64,000 bases of DNA from Eutypella sp. D-1 (lineage: Eukaryota; Ascomycota; Sordariomycetes; Xylariales; Diatrypaceae): assembly GCA_023313575.1 (NCBI GenBank), contig JAJTTP010000012.1:806001-870000 (forward strand), in the 5' to 3' direction. Below, piece after piece: positions 12,791 through 24,680 of this stretch. The position numbers and the translations under genes were made by a program. The notes beneath the pieces are model-generated. The model ran no database searches, was not told the DNA's origin, and was given only the letters and a program-made list of their open reading frames with translations. Numbering within the stretch: position 1 is the first letter of the stretch; each line of letters starts with the position of its first letter.

Positions 12791-14321
12791 TATAGATCAA
12801 AGATAGTATGTGGGCCCTTTTGGGCCCTCAAATATACGCATTTTTTGTTGCGACAAATCGTAGATTGGCATAAAGAGAAAAGACGATCTTCTAGTTACAG
12901 AACGGGGGTGCCCTGGCCCTATATATACCCTGCCGATCCCCGGAGATACGGCTCACGTGGTTGCCTATATCCGATTTCCCGTTTTATAATACCCCTATTC
13001 TAGGTGAGACTCAACAGGCCGTGATATTTATGCTGCTGATGTAATCTTATAAACACAAAACGTAACTAACAGTCCTCGATTTCAACTCTCTTCAGGAAGA
13101 ACAATCTAGAATAGACACGGATGAGCACGACGGAGGTTGAGAGAACCAAGCCTGTTATAAGAACGACTTGAGCCAGGTGGTTTTAATTTGCCGGGTGACC
13201 AAACTTGGGCTTTTCGCCAACAGGAGGTTTGAGAACAGGTCCGTTCAGCCAAATCCTCAGATCAGCGGATGAGAGATCAGAAACAGAATTCAAGGATATC
13301 ATTTTACAGTTAGGAAGAGACAAGCATTTGTAAAGTGACTTGGGAATCGTAGCTGCTTAAACCTGCTGGCCAAGGCCAAAGGGATGGACGGGCCAAGGGG
13401 ATCTAGACGGTTATATCACACGTAGGTGGATTCATGTAGTGATTTTTCGGCACGAAGATTCCGGAAATCCAACTTACAGGCAACATATCATGCTTATAAC
13501 AGTTAAGGAGGCTACTGGAGCCGACGAGTAACATTCTATGTACAGCAACTCTGTCGCGCCGCAAGCCAGCATCTCTAGACAGCGATGAACCCCGATGAAT
13601 GCTGCTTTGTATAAACACAGCTAATACCACTCAAAGAATATGATTTAACTTAAGGAGAGGGCTTGGTCAGGCGCCAGCAATGATGCGAAACGACCTTGGA
13701 GGTCAGCATTGATGCTGTCGCAACCAATATATACCGTTATTGCAATAGCGCAATTAACGGCGTCGTTTTTTGGCGCGACAGATGCGACACAGGATGGCAA
13801 TCATCCGTACATCGAGGATATGGAATACTTTACAGAATATGGAAGAGGATCGAGCCTGACCTGAAAGGCATGAAGATAGCATAGTTTCTGCGTGTAACAC
13901 GAAATGCAAGGGAGCATCCTGGCTGCATCAACACGTCTTGGCGAAACCAGGGAGCAGCGTGGTAGTAACGAGCACCCAACACGCATCGATTCATCGGCAG
14001 GATGTGATAAATCAACACCCACCTCTCTTGTACATGTATATTTATTGAGACCGCAAACATGAGTACAGGTGCAAGACCCCTGTTCGTGCGCACCCATTCA
14101 TATGAATATAGAGTGTACCCAGCTTAACGAAAAGGTGCGTTACATTAGAGCCTTAATGCCCGTGGCTACACTAAAGGGGTTTCTCTGTTCATGCCCACAG
14201 CCGCGTTTTCCTTCCCTTTTATTTATCTACCAGAACTCTTTCGGGCGCCGTGTCTGTTGGATTGAACATATCAACTCTAGTATTCTTTTTGATTGATAAC
14301 GAGTAGACTTGATCCAGCGAA
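12791..14321. other. Intergenic region upstream of the MFS pseudogene
   Basis: No coding signal seen. A GGGCCCTTTTGGGCCC inverted repeat sits at about 12819-12834. The rest is AT-moderate unique sequence, possibly including further decayed remains of the preceding gene. Confidence 0.5.
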
Positions 14322-16284
14322 ATGGAAACTGAACGCTACGAAGAGCAGAATCCTATTGCGTTAGTGAGTGAGTCTGAACTGCAATCGAGTGATGCAGAAA
14401 AGGCTGTTGCTTCGGCCTCAGAAGACACAAATCGACATGACAGGGGCTACATTAGGGGCCGCCGTTTCTGGCTCATATTCAGCACATTCGTTTTTCCGAC
14501 TTTATGAGAGTTATTGATTCGAACTGACGGTTTCCCAGGCTAACAATTATGGTGTTCTTGGTGGTCACGGAAATTCCGATCGTACCCGCCTCCTTGGTCG
14601 CAATTTCTAACGACCTCGGAGGATTTGGTAGCCTGAGTTGGGTTGTGTCTGCCTATCTCCTGGGAAGAGTTTGTACGTTCACTTAATGCACAGATGTATG
14701 TTCATATCTCATAATCTTCTTAGGTGTTATCGTGATATTCGCCAAGTTGAGCGACATCTTCGGCCGTAAGCTTCTGTTTAGTATCTCGATCGCATTTTTC
14801 GTCATATTCTCCGGAGCCTGTGGTGGCGCCAATACCTTGACACAGCTGTATGTCACGATTCCTTCTACCTAGCCTCATTGAAGTTGATTGAAGTTGACAT
14901 AAGTGCATAGTTTCGTCTTCCGCGCTTTCCAAGGCGTAGGTGGCGGTGGTGCCTATGCCCTGAGCACAATAATTCTTGCCGACATGGTACCCCCCGAAGA
15001 GCTAGGCACTGCGACTGCGCGACTGACCATCGTGACTCCCTTGGCGATGTTACTCGGACCGATTATTGGCGGTGCTATCAGTATTTCAGGGAATTGGAGA
15101 TGGATATTCTACATCAAGTATAGCTCCCTTTTCGAAATACTAGCAGTCAGAACTGACGTATTAGTGTTCCTATCGGTGGTATTGCACTCATCATTGCTCA
15201 GCTTGCGATCCCCACCGGCTTCCCCTACCATGATCAGCAGAACCGCCAGTCGAACCTGCTAAAGAATCCCCCACAACGAGACGACATCCGCAGACTCGAT
15301 ATTTTCGGGACAGCCATACTCTTCTTGGCCACACTATCTTTGACAGCTGGGTTCGAGGAGGCAGATGCGCAATTTCCGTGGCGGTCTGCTTACGTTATCT
15401 CACTTCTGACGATCTTGTTCGTCCTTTGGATCATGTTGGTTCTTTGGGAACGTAGGGTTACGCTAGCAAGCGGTATTCGAGAACCCGTTCTTCCATGGAG
15501 GTTCATGAAGGAACGAGCTATGCTCGGTATTCTCCTGTATGCGCCCATTCCAGAAGGATTACAGCGATGGATCAACCCCAAAGCTAACACGCCATAGGTG
15601 TTTCTTCTTGCTTGGCGGACCGATCGTCGTTGCAATTTACCAAATCCCTCAGATGTTTCAAATAGTATACGGCTTCGACGGTCTAGATTCTGGAGTTAGA
15701 GTCGTGCCGTTCACATTGTGCTGGTCGTCTCAAGGTGCCACCGGTTTACATCATTCTCACAGGCGCCTGTTTACAAATTGTGGGCTTCGCCTTGATGAGC
15801 AAATTGCCGCTAACATTGGAGGCCCCGCCTCAGATATATGGCTATCAAGTTATAGCCGGTCTAGGTTGTGGCATGGTGCTTCCTCTCTTGTTCGTCATGA
15901 TTCCTTTTGTGGTTGGTGATAGAGATAGAGGTGAGTGCGATAGTAATCCTTTATTTGGCTACAAACTGACACATCATAGCCGTCGGACTCGGGACTGGAA
16001 GCCAGTTTCAGATGATGGGGGGCTCCGTAATTCTCGCTATTGCGACATCTGTGTTCAACGGAGCCACAAGATCCCGCATTGAAAATACTCTAGGCACTAA
16101 GGGTTCGAACCCCTTGGTCAACATCGAGGGCTCACTTGTTTCACTGTCCACCAGAACACAGGAAGACATCAGGCTAATCCTGGCGGATGGCTACAACCGA
16201 CAGATGCTTGTCCTGTGCGGAACTGGTGCAGCCCAGATCCTTTTTGCGCTGTTGATGTGGAAGAAACAGCAGATTAAGATCTGA
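14322..16284 (+). pseudogene. MFS exporter, DHA2 type, probably inactivated
   Basis: Drug:proton antiporter of the 14-helix DHA2 class, typical of mycotoxin efflux pumps. Recognisable segments are SWVVSAYLLGRV, motif A AKLSDIFGRK, FRAFQGVGGGGAY, LGPIIGGAIS, NWRWIFYI, IPQMFQIVYGFD and a final MMGGSVILAIATSVFNGA. Normal introns join most exons (for example 14674-14724, 14849-14910, 15119-15163, 15539-15597 and about 15933-15979). Two lesions are visible. First, the first exon (MET..FWLIFST) cannot be spliced in frame to LTIMVFLVV, because the only donor gives phase 0 and the only acceptor needs phase 2. Second, near 15714-15733, after VVPFT, the frame shifts by one and about 14 residues usual for the family are missing before VPPVYIILTG. 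Sequencing error cannot be excluded, but two independent defects favour loss. Confidence 0.7.
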
Positions 16285-16631
16285 TTGGGATAATTATCAT
16301 TTACCAGGGGATATGGCCAACATTGATCGCGGACTAGCCTGTAATGGGATGTCGTATGCAGAATGATCACTGGTGGGAGATCATGTCGCGATGATAAGGG
16401 GTATTATACTAGTATAGTCTCGGATCAGCATGTAATGAGCTGATAATACACATACATAATAAGATAAAAGGGTATTAATTTCCAACAGATACTAGGAACG
16501 TTCACGGACTGTGGTATTTCTGCAGCTCCACGTGCTGTTACCAGTAGGAGCAAATAATAGCAAAATATACAGGCCTTGTATAGAGATACAAGCAGGCGCA
16601 TTTCTAACTTTTCGCTCCTGTTCATCCCGAT
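16285..16631. other. Convergent 3' intergenic region
   Basis: This 347 bp AT-rich spacer lies between the ends of the MFS pseudogene and the P450 gene. No gene seen. Confidence 0.5.
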
Positions 16632-18484
16632 CTAGTCAATCCCGGCCTCTGCAGTGTCCGCTAACAGCTCGTGTTCCAGCCCTTCCCGGGGATAAAAAAC
16701 TAAGTTAGGACCATCGTGGGTAGTGCTGAAGATGTCATGGAGCTGAAACTCCGAAGTTCGGCCCCTACCCGTGGTGTCACCCTCTGTCCCGCCACCGAGC
16801 CCACCATGGCCGTGAGCTTCCGGTGCAGGCTCGAAGTCGAAGTACCAGAGCGTTTTAGCTATGGCCATGCTGGCTTCCATATATGCCATTACCTTCCCCG
16901 CACACCCACGGGCCCCGAGGGAAAATGGATTGAATGCCTCGCGCATGGTGGTACGCTTGGCCTCGGGCATGTCCTCTAGCCATCGCTCGGGTTTGAAAGA
17001 AAAAGGGTCGGGGAAGTACTCTGGGTTATGATGCAGCGAATATGTGCTGACACCAACCTCAGTACCACGCGGGATGACGTGCCCGTCTACTACCAATGGC
17101 GTCGGGTCGGTAGAAGATTGTTCCCGCCAAAGAGCACCTGGGACTGGGGGAGAGATCCGGAGCGTTTCATCGATGCAAGCACGCAAGTAGCAGCAGTCCT
17201 TGAGTTGCTGGTTATCGCGAATTTCAGCGCCAGTTCTGAATGCCGAACGGATCTCTTCGGAGACTCGCTTGTAACAGTCTGGGTTACGAGATAGATAGAA
17301 AAAGACGGCAGCCATGCAAGTAGTTGTTGTGTCACCACCTGCTCCTGTTAGCCACCTTCTGGCCACCGCTTTTGCAGAAGTGCAAGGGAAAAACAAACCT
17401 GCCGGCAAGAAGAAGATCGACTCGGACCAGAATTCGCTGTCTCGAAGATTGCCACCCCCGTAGGTATCCATGCTGTCAGCGACTACCGAGTAGAGGTCGC
17501 GCTGTGCTTGTTTATCTTGTGCGAGGCGTTCACGGATCAATCTCTCAATCAACACCCTATACCTCGCTCGTGCCTCTTGGATACCTTTGAGCATGCCTAA
17601 TAACTCATTGAGACGCAATTGTTGTAGCCTTGGGTATTGCAGTCTCATGTTCTGGAAGAAGTTCCCAGCGGCGAAGCCGTCCGCAAAAAATCGGTTCGTA
17701 GGGCTGGTCTGCGTGCGGAGAGGTTTACCAAAGGCCAGAAGCGCTACGATATCTATACCAAGATATTTACAACGTGGAGTCATATTTATAGCGGCTGCCT
17801 CTGGGCCTTGTGAAGATATTAGTATCTGCTTAAGGAAGATATTGATCTGCCTTATCATTATGGGCTCAAAGTCCCGTAAAAATCGTGGTGTAAGTGCCTG
17901 TCCTATCATTTTCCGCTTTCCTCGGTGTTCCTGCTTGTCGATCACATTGAAGATGCTGTGCATTTTAGGGGACTGTAACGTGACTAAATAGGCTCTCGAC
18001 TTGACGACTCTGTCGTTATTGTAGATGTCTATATGCGAGCTTATTAGCCAGTTTCATGCACAATCATGGCTGGTCGTGTGTTATACCTCGTAGAGCGGTC
18101 ACGGAGTTGAAGACGAGCTTGTTAGGCCCGAGCCTCACCACCGGGCCTGGAGTATATAATATTTAGCTTCAGGCACCTCTATCTTCACATACTGCTGTCA
18201 AGATTCGCATACCATAGTCGAGGTGATTATGCCAAATGGCGAGGTGCAAACGCTTCGACGCCGCATGATAAAGGCTATAGCAGCCTGATAATTTGGCAAC
18301 TAGAGGGCCCGGGTATGCGCTCAAGGGATGAAGCGTGACTCTGTAGCCGAGAAGCAGAGCTACCTACGAGCAGTTAGCACACCGGCGCCATCATGATTCA
18401 TACAAATGAGTTTCCACATACATAAAGTAGCAAGCAAGAAGAAATGTACGCGAGAGCGCTGACAAGGCTATTTGCGACAGTCAT
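16632..18484 (-). CDS. Cytochrome P450 monooxygenase
   Basis: Heme-thiolate monooxygenase, probably ER-anchored and tailoring the polyketide. Minus-strand exons are 18484-18422, 18363-18213, 18146-18087, 18028-17399 and 17344-16632, giving about 538 residues, which is normal length. All four introns are 54-66 bp and keep frame. Exon 1 encodes a hydrophobic N-terminal anchor (LVSALAYISSCLLLY), followed by the proline hinge HPLSAYPGP. The I-helix oxygen motif AGGDTTTT is created across the last intron. ETLR is the K-helix ExxR, FKPERW is the PERF-type motif, and FSLGARGCAGKVMAY is the heme-binding loop with the axial cysteine. Nothing essential is missing. It faces the rhodopsin-domain gene across a 545 bp shared upstream region. 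The substrate is unknown; membership in the polyketide cluster is inferred from position. Confidence 0.93.
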
Positions 18485-19029
18485 TGTGTCAACAAATCGT
18501 GTACGCTTGCTATAATCGTGAACTGTTTTATGGAAGTAGAAGTGACTCGTGGCATTAGCTTGGGGTCTTGTCGGGTTGTGAGAGTGACCGACCCAATGAG
18601 CGCGAGAGCTCCTTAATGTCTGTTGGTGGGTGGCAGTGTGACACCTTGGCAAGTCATACACCCTAGGCTGTGTAAAGGTCACACTGGTGGGCTTATGTGC
18701 ATGCCAAGTTTCCCAACACTACACTGGGGGTATATCCAGTGCTCGGTAGGAGGTAGCCCTACATGTTACCTACCAACTTCCTATTAGGAATATTACTATT
18801 CTAACAGCTATGTATAATCTCCCATTTGGCCGAAGAATGCAACCCTATGCTGACTACAGTGATGGCTGTCATATACGCTCCAATGCTTGATACTATCCCC
18901 ATTTGCCCCCGCGACTGGTTTACTTTGTTTTTCAAGCCAATTCAAATCCTCTCCCTCGGCATCGCGCTGCATTGGTATTTGCTTCCACATCCGAGCTGTC
19001 GGAAGTAGGAATCAGCTCGAATCTCCTAA
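18485..19029. promoter_or_regulatory. Shared upstream region of P450 and rhodopsin-domain genes
   Basis: A 545 bp intergenic stretch lies between two divergently oriented genes, so it should contain both promoters and allow co-regulation. No specific operator could be recognised with confidence. Confidence 0.45.
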
Positions 19030-20537
19030 ATGTCGTTGGACACTTTTCACGAACTACCTCCTGCTGAGCAGGAGAGGTTCCTTAACTCTCCCGCTCTCAA
19101 ACCACCCGGGGATATTGTGTCCAACCTAGACAACCCTGAAAATGCTAACGCCGCTGCCCACGCCGTCCTCGCAATATGCTTAGTCCTCTCGTCGTCTATG
19201 CTCATCACGCGTGCATATTCGCGGTGGATCCAACTACGGAAAGTGGAAGTGTCAGATTGTAAGCCGTGTCTCTTTCATCTTCATGCCGAGCATTCGCGGT
19301 GAATATGTTACTGATTTTGAATTTCGATACAATATTAGTTCTAGTTATAGCATCGTTCGTAAGTCGTGTCATTCCACGAGATGAACAATCGTCAACGAAG
19401 CTGATCATAAGGACTTGGACAGGGGTGCTATTGCGGTTTCGTATACTTGTGCTATAAGTTCATGAGTATCAGCGGATACTTCGTCCATCAGTGGAATGTC
19501 CGGCTGAAAGACCTCTTCTCCATTCTCTATGTACGATTACTCGGCCTCCTATCCTGTCTCGATCGCGTTCTAACTATGAGGAAGCTCATTCACGTGGGGA
19601 ACCATCTGTCAGGGATAACCTTTTGGACCTTGAAAGTCGCCATCCTCCTTGATTGGATGAATATCTTCATCCCTAACAGGCGGCGTGGCTATTTTTTCTG
19701 GACCAGTATCTCACTCATGGTCATTTTCGCCCTGTGGTATGGTGGAACTAGGATTGCCGAGAACTTATCATGCATACCCTTCGAGCGAATATGGGACAAA
19801 ACAGTTCCCGGGGTATGCATTAATTGGAGAATCGTCAACATTGTCTCAGCTGGTCATAACCTGGCCACGGATTTGATTATGCTGCTCCTTCCACAAGGGC
19901 CAATATGGGGGCTCAACTTATCAGTCCAGCGAAAGCTTGGTGTCTCAGCCATCTTCGCAGCAGGTATACTGTATGTGTTGCTTTCTCTATCCCCTTCGAT
20001 GTAACATCCCATCTCTGACTTTTCGAAACCAGTGCGTGTGCCTGCGCCGCTATTCGGCTCGCTACAACAGTGGGATACAACAATTCACCAGATACGACGT
20101 ATCAGCTGTCATCATTGACACTTGCTGCGGTGGCCGAGAAGACTTGCGGGTACATCATCATAGGCTTACCGCATCTTCCAAGGACATTAAGCGAACAGAA
20201 GTTCTTCAGGAGATTCGTGAGCTCGATACGAACTTGGGTCGGTTCACTGACGAGCCGCCCGGTAAATTCGGAGAAATCTACTGGATCCGAGGATCGCAGC
20301 GGTGCCGAGCTCCACTCAGCTTCGAAACACCAATATCGGAGGATGCACGACGCCGACGGCATACCGCTGACAGATATTGACAGAACCCACTCTTCTCTGT
20401 CGGAGTCAGCCCAGAGGGGAGCTGGGCCACAGAGTGACTACAACGACATTCTCCGGACAACTGAAATTGAGGTCGCGTCGAGTAAAACTACCGACACGAT
20501 CAAACCATCTCGCCATACACACCCTTGGGAAGCATGA
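19030..20537 (+). CDS. Rhodopsin-domain integral membrane protein
   Basis: Fungal-specific seven-helix membrane protein of the family often annotated as integral membrane or rhodopsin-domain protein; the biochemical role is unknown. Proposed exons are 19030-19258, 19339-19358, 19423-19530, 19585-19970 and 20033-20537 (about 415 residues). The 20-nt second exon (FLVLVIASF) is forced by frame. The third intron ends at a GAAG acceptor and has a CTAAC branch site. Recognisable features are GYFVHQWNVRLKDL, LKVAILLDWMNIFIP, AENLSCIPFERIWDKTVPG, DLIMLLLPQGPIW, KLGVSAIFAAGI and the tail ACACAAIRLATTVGY. The hydrophilic C-terminal tail is about 120 residues. Members of this family often occur in or near secondary-metabolite clusters. 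A decayed relative lies 7 kb to the left. Exon 2 is the least certain part. Confidence 0.82.
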
Positions 20538-22664
20538 AAGCAAGTGTTGGATTTTCCCTCGACACACGGAAACACGTTCAATATGATGAGCGTGGTAGGG
20601 TCTGATGGTCGTCTTTAATACGAACCTGTGGCACTAGTTGAGGTGGCGAGATCCCGTTGGGTGATAGTGCGCTTCGCCCTATGGGCTGCTTCAGAACGCT
20701 ATTCATTGAATTGCACAATAGGTGTAGGAGCATTTAGAGAGCTTAGATGGTACACGAATGAAATGGCTTGTTTTTAGGCGTTGTCTATCGCGCTATCCAA
20801 GCATTTGATACAACATTTTCAATGTTACAACATGCCCCAGAGCTATTCATCACATGCAGATATCTCAACATACCTAAGTAAGATAATAATCAAAAGTCAT
20901 GAGGGCAGAAGTATTAGTGCCAGCCCTAAATCCCCATATTAAACGCGGGAGCGCATGGGCTGCGGGTATAGGCGGGCTCCGGGGGAAGTGGGGGAAGACA
21001 ATGCCGGGAGGTGGGGCCCCCTTGATAGACTTAAGTATACATGTAAGTAGATATTTAATTAAGTCTATAGTTAATACACAATGCCGCACCGTCCATCTTC
21101 CTCTCACCCATTGGAGGCTTCTCTGACATGAGTCCCAAGAGCTTTGATTTGATTCCTTGTCTTGGCTAAGCCGCTAGATAATCCGACGGCCCGTGGAATA
21201 AAAAAACTCGGCAACAGGCATTGTTTCCAATGGCATGTTCTGTAACTGGAAATCACATGAAGACAGAGAAGTCTGCCAGAGCTCTGCGTTAGTCGTTTGA
21301 TGGAGCTGCCTTATTTGACACCCTTTGCTTCTATAGAAAGGTAAATTGTGGATCCCAGGGATCCTTTACGATGCCGGCATTAGTTATATCCAAACGGGGA
21401 GCCATGCATAGCCTGCTCGGTGCTGTTCCGTGGTCTGCTTCTCGGCGGCTTACTAGTCCCTCGGAAGAAGGCCTCAAAAGAGCAACGACGTCTTTCACAA
21501 TACCAGAGGTATAGTAATCATATTACATAAAGACTAGGGAAAGCTAAAGAATGCCCCCCCTCCCCTCTTAGGCCATAAAGGCCTAGGTTCAAAGATACGG
21601 CACCAGATAGAATAATTAGAACACTGATATATATGCGGCCCATGCTTGGCGTCACTCTATTCACATGCCTAGGTAAGTACTTAGAAGTAGCTGTAACCAG
21701 AATCTGGATGCGTAAAGAAGGACTATGCAGTTTTACGCAACGGCGGGGCTATTTAGCGCCCGCTGCCTAGCAGGGGGCTAAAAAAGTAGCCCCCAATACC
21801 ATATGGCCAAGTGCTAAATATTATTATGATGCTAATTCGCGGGAGGTCCATACTTTCATACCGGTCACACCAACCTTGACAATATCTATCTGGTATGAAT
21901 GTGTAAGAATACAATATAAAACGACATACTGAATCACCGGTTTTGATTGGTAGATATGTAGTCAAGTGTAGTAAGAACGGGACTTGGCGTACCTGCAGGG
22001 TTGTGGATTTCCTAGACCTATCGGATATGTTACCGGCCGGTCAAAACCGATGCCGTTGGAAGCCCATCAGAACCCTATGCAGCCCAATTTCTGCACGATG
22101 GCGCTACGCTCACGTGGAGTGAGATTCAGGGTATTATTGCAGTGATCTTCATAATGGCACTTGGCCGCAGCGAACGCAACGTTGATAGAGTAGCAATTCG
22201 GATGAAAGGGACGCATATGGTATATGGTTCATCATTCAGACGTTAATAGTAAAATATGATGCGGAGACGCTACCGCCTTATGGTCCTCATCCGATATAAT
22301 TGTACGTCGTAGACTAAAGGTACGGTTACAAAGTAAACTAGACGGCCACCATATAGAGAACACAGTCTGTACGACAGGCAGCGATCAGATCCACTCCACC
22401 TTATACCTGCTTATAGTGTTCTAGTAACTACCTATTCCATCGAATGCCGTTCCTACTTAGGTAGGCATGTACAGCACATAGTTCAATACCCTAATCATTC
22501 CCATCACCCCAACGGCCTCTGTCGAACCTCATTACTGCACAAGTTGTACAAGTATTGAAGCACATCTTCAAATGCTTATCAGCTCAAACCAGCCCCCGAC
22601 ACACTAAGCAATATCACAGACGCCATCTGCATATCATACGTTGAATTGCTGCCGCTGTTTAGCC
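20538..22664. other. Intergenic region upstream of the SDR gene
   Basis: A 2.1 kb stretch without supported genes. It contains a strong hairpin (21745-21793), a GC-rich patch at about 20935-21025, and a 10-bp palindrome ACCGGCCGGT at 22032-22041 that could be a transcription-factor site for the SDR gene. It may contain old transposon debris, but no transposase-like reading frame was seen. Confidence 0.5.
21745..21793. repeat. Imperfect inverted repeat / hairpin
   Basis: The arms begin GGGGCTA and end TAGCCCC, with inner arms TTTAGCGCCC and GGGGGCTAAA around an 11-13 base loop. Together they form an almost continuous stem of about 18 bp. No target duplication was recognised. It could be a remnant of a foldback element. 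Confidence 0.55.
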
Positions 22665-23639
22665 ATGGGGGTCACCTGGTCCCAGTTTTACCCGCCTAAA
22701 CCAACATTCACAGAGGCCGAGCTGCCATCCCAGCCGGATAAGGTGTTCCTCGTTACTGGCGGATACTCTGGCATGGGTCTGGAGCTTGTTCGGATGCTGT
22801 ATCAGGCTCATGCGACCGTCTATGTTGCGGGGCGAACTCGATCTAGAGCTGAGGAGGCCATTTTGAGGATCCAGAGTGAAGTTCCTGATTCCCGAGGTCG
22901 CCTCGAGTTTTTACACGTCGATCTAGATAACCTCGAAGGTATCAAGGCATCGGTGGAAGAATTCAAGGGACGCGAATCAAGACTCCACGTCCTCTGGAAC
23001 AATGCGGGAATCAGCCTCTCTCCCGCGAAGAGTGTCTCGAAGCAGGGGCACGAGCTACATTTAGCGACAAACTGCCTGGGCCCGTTCCTTCTCACCCAGC
23101 TCCTCATGCCACTCCTTGAGAGAACGGCAGCAAACGAAGCCGCGGCGTCAGTTAGGGTGATCTGGTCGGCCAGCCAGACCATCGACCTCTTCGCGCCCCG
23201 CGGAGGATTTGACGTATCTCAACTACATAAGCCTTCCATCATACCGTTTAGAAACTATGTCTCGTCCAAGTTTGGTAACTGGTGTCTAGCGACAGAGCTC
23301 GCTCGACGTTCTGGATCCACGGGTGTTGTGAGCCTCGCCGTCAACCCTGGGTGGGCGGCGACCGACCTGGTGCGAGACCACCGGCACATATACGTGTGGC
23401 TCTGGCCCGTTCTGCATGCGCCTAAGATGACAGCCTACACCCAACTCTATGGGGGTTTGTCCACAGATTTCACACTGGCGCATAATGGGGCTTATGTCAT
23501 GCCGTGGGGCAGGATTGCGCGAGAAGCGGATCTTAGAAAGGACTTGGTGCACGCCACGAAACCGGTAGAAGTAGGGGGGTCGGGAACGGCAAGCGAGTTC
23601 TGGAGCTTTTGCGAGACGGCCACGGAGGCCTATCGTTAA
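22665..23639 (+). CDS. Short-chain dehydrogenase/reductase
   Basis: NAD(P)-dependent oxidoreductase of the SDR superfamily, in the retinol-dehydrogenase-like fungal group. Single exon of about 324 residues. The start MGVTWSQFYPPKP at 22665 is preferred over an in-frame Met eight codons upstream, because related proteins begin MG(F)xxSQ. Motifs in order are the cofactor loop TGGYSGMG (about residue 31), the basic residues after VYVAGRTRSR (suggesting NADP preference), the structural NNAGIS, the catalytic serine region IWSAS, and the YVSSK active-site tyrosine/lysine pair, followed by VNPGWAATDL. All catalytic residues are present. It lies 1 kb upstream of the HR-PKS on the same strand, so a tailoring role on the polyketide is likely but inferred. 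Confidence 0.92.
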   Translation: MGVTWSQFYPPKPTFTEAELPSQPDKVFLVTGGYSGMGLELVRMLYQAHATVYVAGRTRSRAEEAILRIQSEVPDSRGRLEFLHVDLDNLEGIKASVEEFKGRESRLHVLWNNAGISLSPAKSVSKQGHELHLATNCLGPFLLTQLLMPLLERTAANEAAASVRVIWSASQTIDLFAPRGGFDVSQLHKPSIIPFRNYVSSKFGNWCLATELARRSGSTGVVSLAVNPGWAATDLVRDHRHIYVWLWPVLHAPKMTAYTQLYGGLSTDFTLAHNGAYVMPWGRIAREADLRKDLVHATKPVEVGGSGTASEFWSFCETATEAYR

Positions 23640-24680
23640 AATTGGAAGGATACTGAATTCCGTAGGTGGAAATACGAAGTAGCGTGGGGACTGGGGTGAG
23701 ACCATCCATGGCGGGCATCCTAGCTGCCAATTTCTCTAATTTATCGCGTCTTGTACTGCGTAATCGCTGTGGCCGGCAGCGCCCAGCCAACCTGGCCCCC
23801 AGATTTGATAATCGTCTGCTGACTGCATGCATTAGAACGGTACTCGTGATTACCGTGAGAGCGATCGTCTTGTGAAGTGACATGAATATGCCTGGGTCCG
23901 AAAAATCAAGCGGACAGGCCGTTTGCCAGCAGCTCGAATGCCCCTAGCAAGCACATGCTATCGCCAAGTCATTTCTGATGGGACGATCGTCTACTTGGCT
24001 CAGTAGCTTGCATGCGCCCTCCAACGGGGTAATTCCAAAACATGCAATGGCAAGGACGCAAAAGTGCATTACAAGCCTGAACTCCAGTATATTTCTCTGC
24101 GCGACCAGTCAATCTTTCCATGGCTGTGTATTAGGAATACCAAGGCCGTTAAAAGTAGGTAGGAATCTTACACATCTTGGGTCGCCACTGCAGGGACTTT
24201 TCAAACGGATAGGGGCAGACCTCCCCCCTTCACTTATCTCACACCCCGTGCGGCTCCAAGGATGCCTTGCCTCTGAATTAAGCGCCGCGATCGGGCCGTG
24301 CTGGGGTCGGAATCGAGAAGTTTGCTACTATATCGTCTTGATAGTATCCCGGCGGGTCTGGCGCTACTGCAAGTGCCGTTCTCGTCAATGGTATCACACG
24401 AATATAACTATATGTAGTAGCAGTAGCGATTGACTATCCGTAGATGCCGGACGCTTGAGTAGACGGCGTTTTTACTTACATATCACTGTGGCCGTCATCG
24501 TAAGTGTTTAGTGACTGCTTTGTCCTTCATCGCCAAGACACTCCCAAGCTTTGGAGTACCACCCTTTATCGCAGAGACGAGAAAGCTTAGCAAAGGAGAA
24601 GAAAAGAAGGGAAAAGAGACAAGAACGAAGAAGACTCTGGATCACTACAGGTCACGTTTTTGTGCCCTCAACTCTCCAAC
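23640..24680. other. HR-PKS upstream region
   Basis: This 1.04 kb stretch lies between the SDR stop and the PKS start. No gene supported. The last 200 bp before the PKS ATG, with a purine-rich stretch at about 24590-24640, is the likely promoter and leader. Confidence 0.5.

Noticed and set aside
19531..19584. Reading straight through in the rhodopsin-domain gene as coding
   Set aside because: The frame is open, but the 54-base segment has a good donor, a CTAAC branch site and an acceptor. Removing it restores the family's usual spacing.
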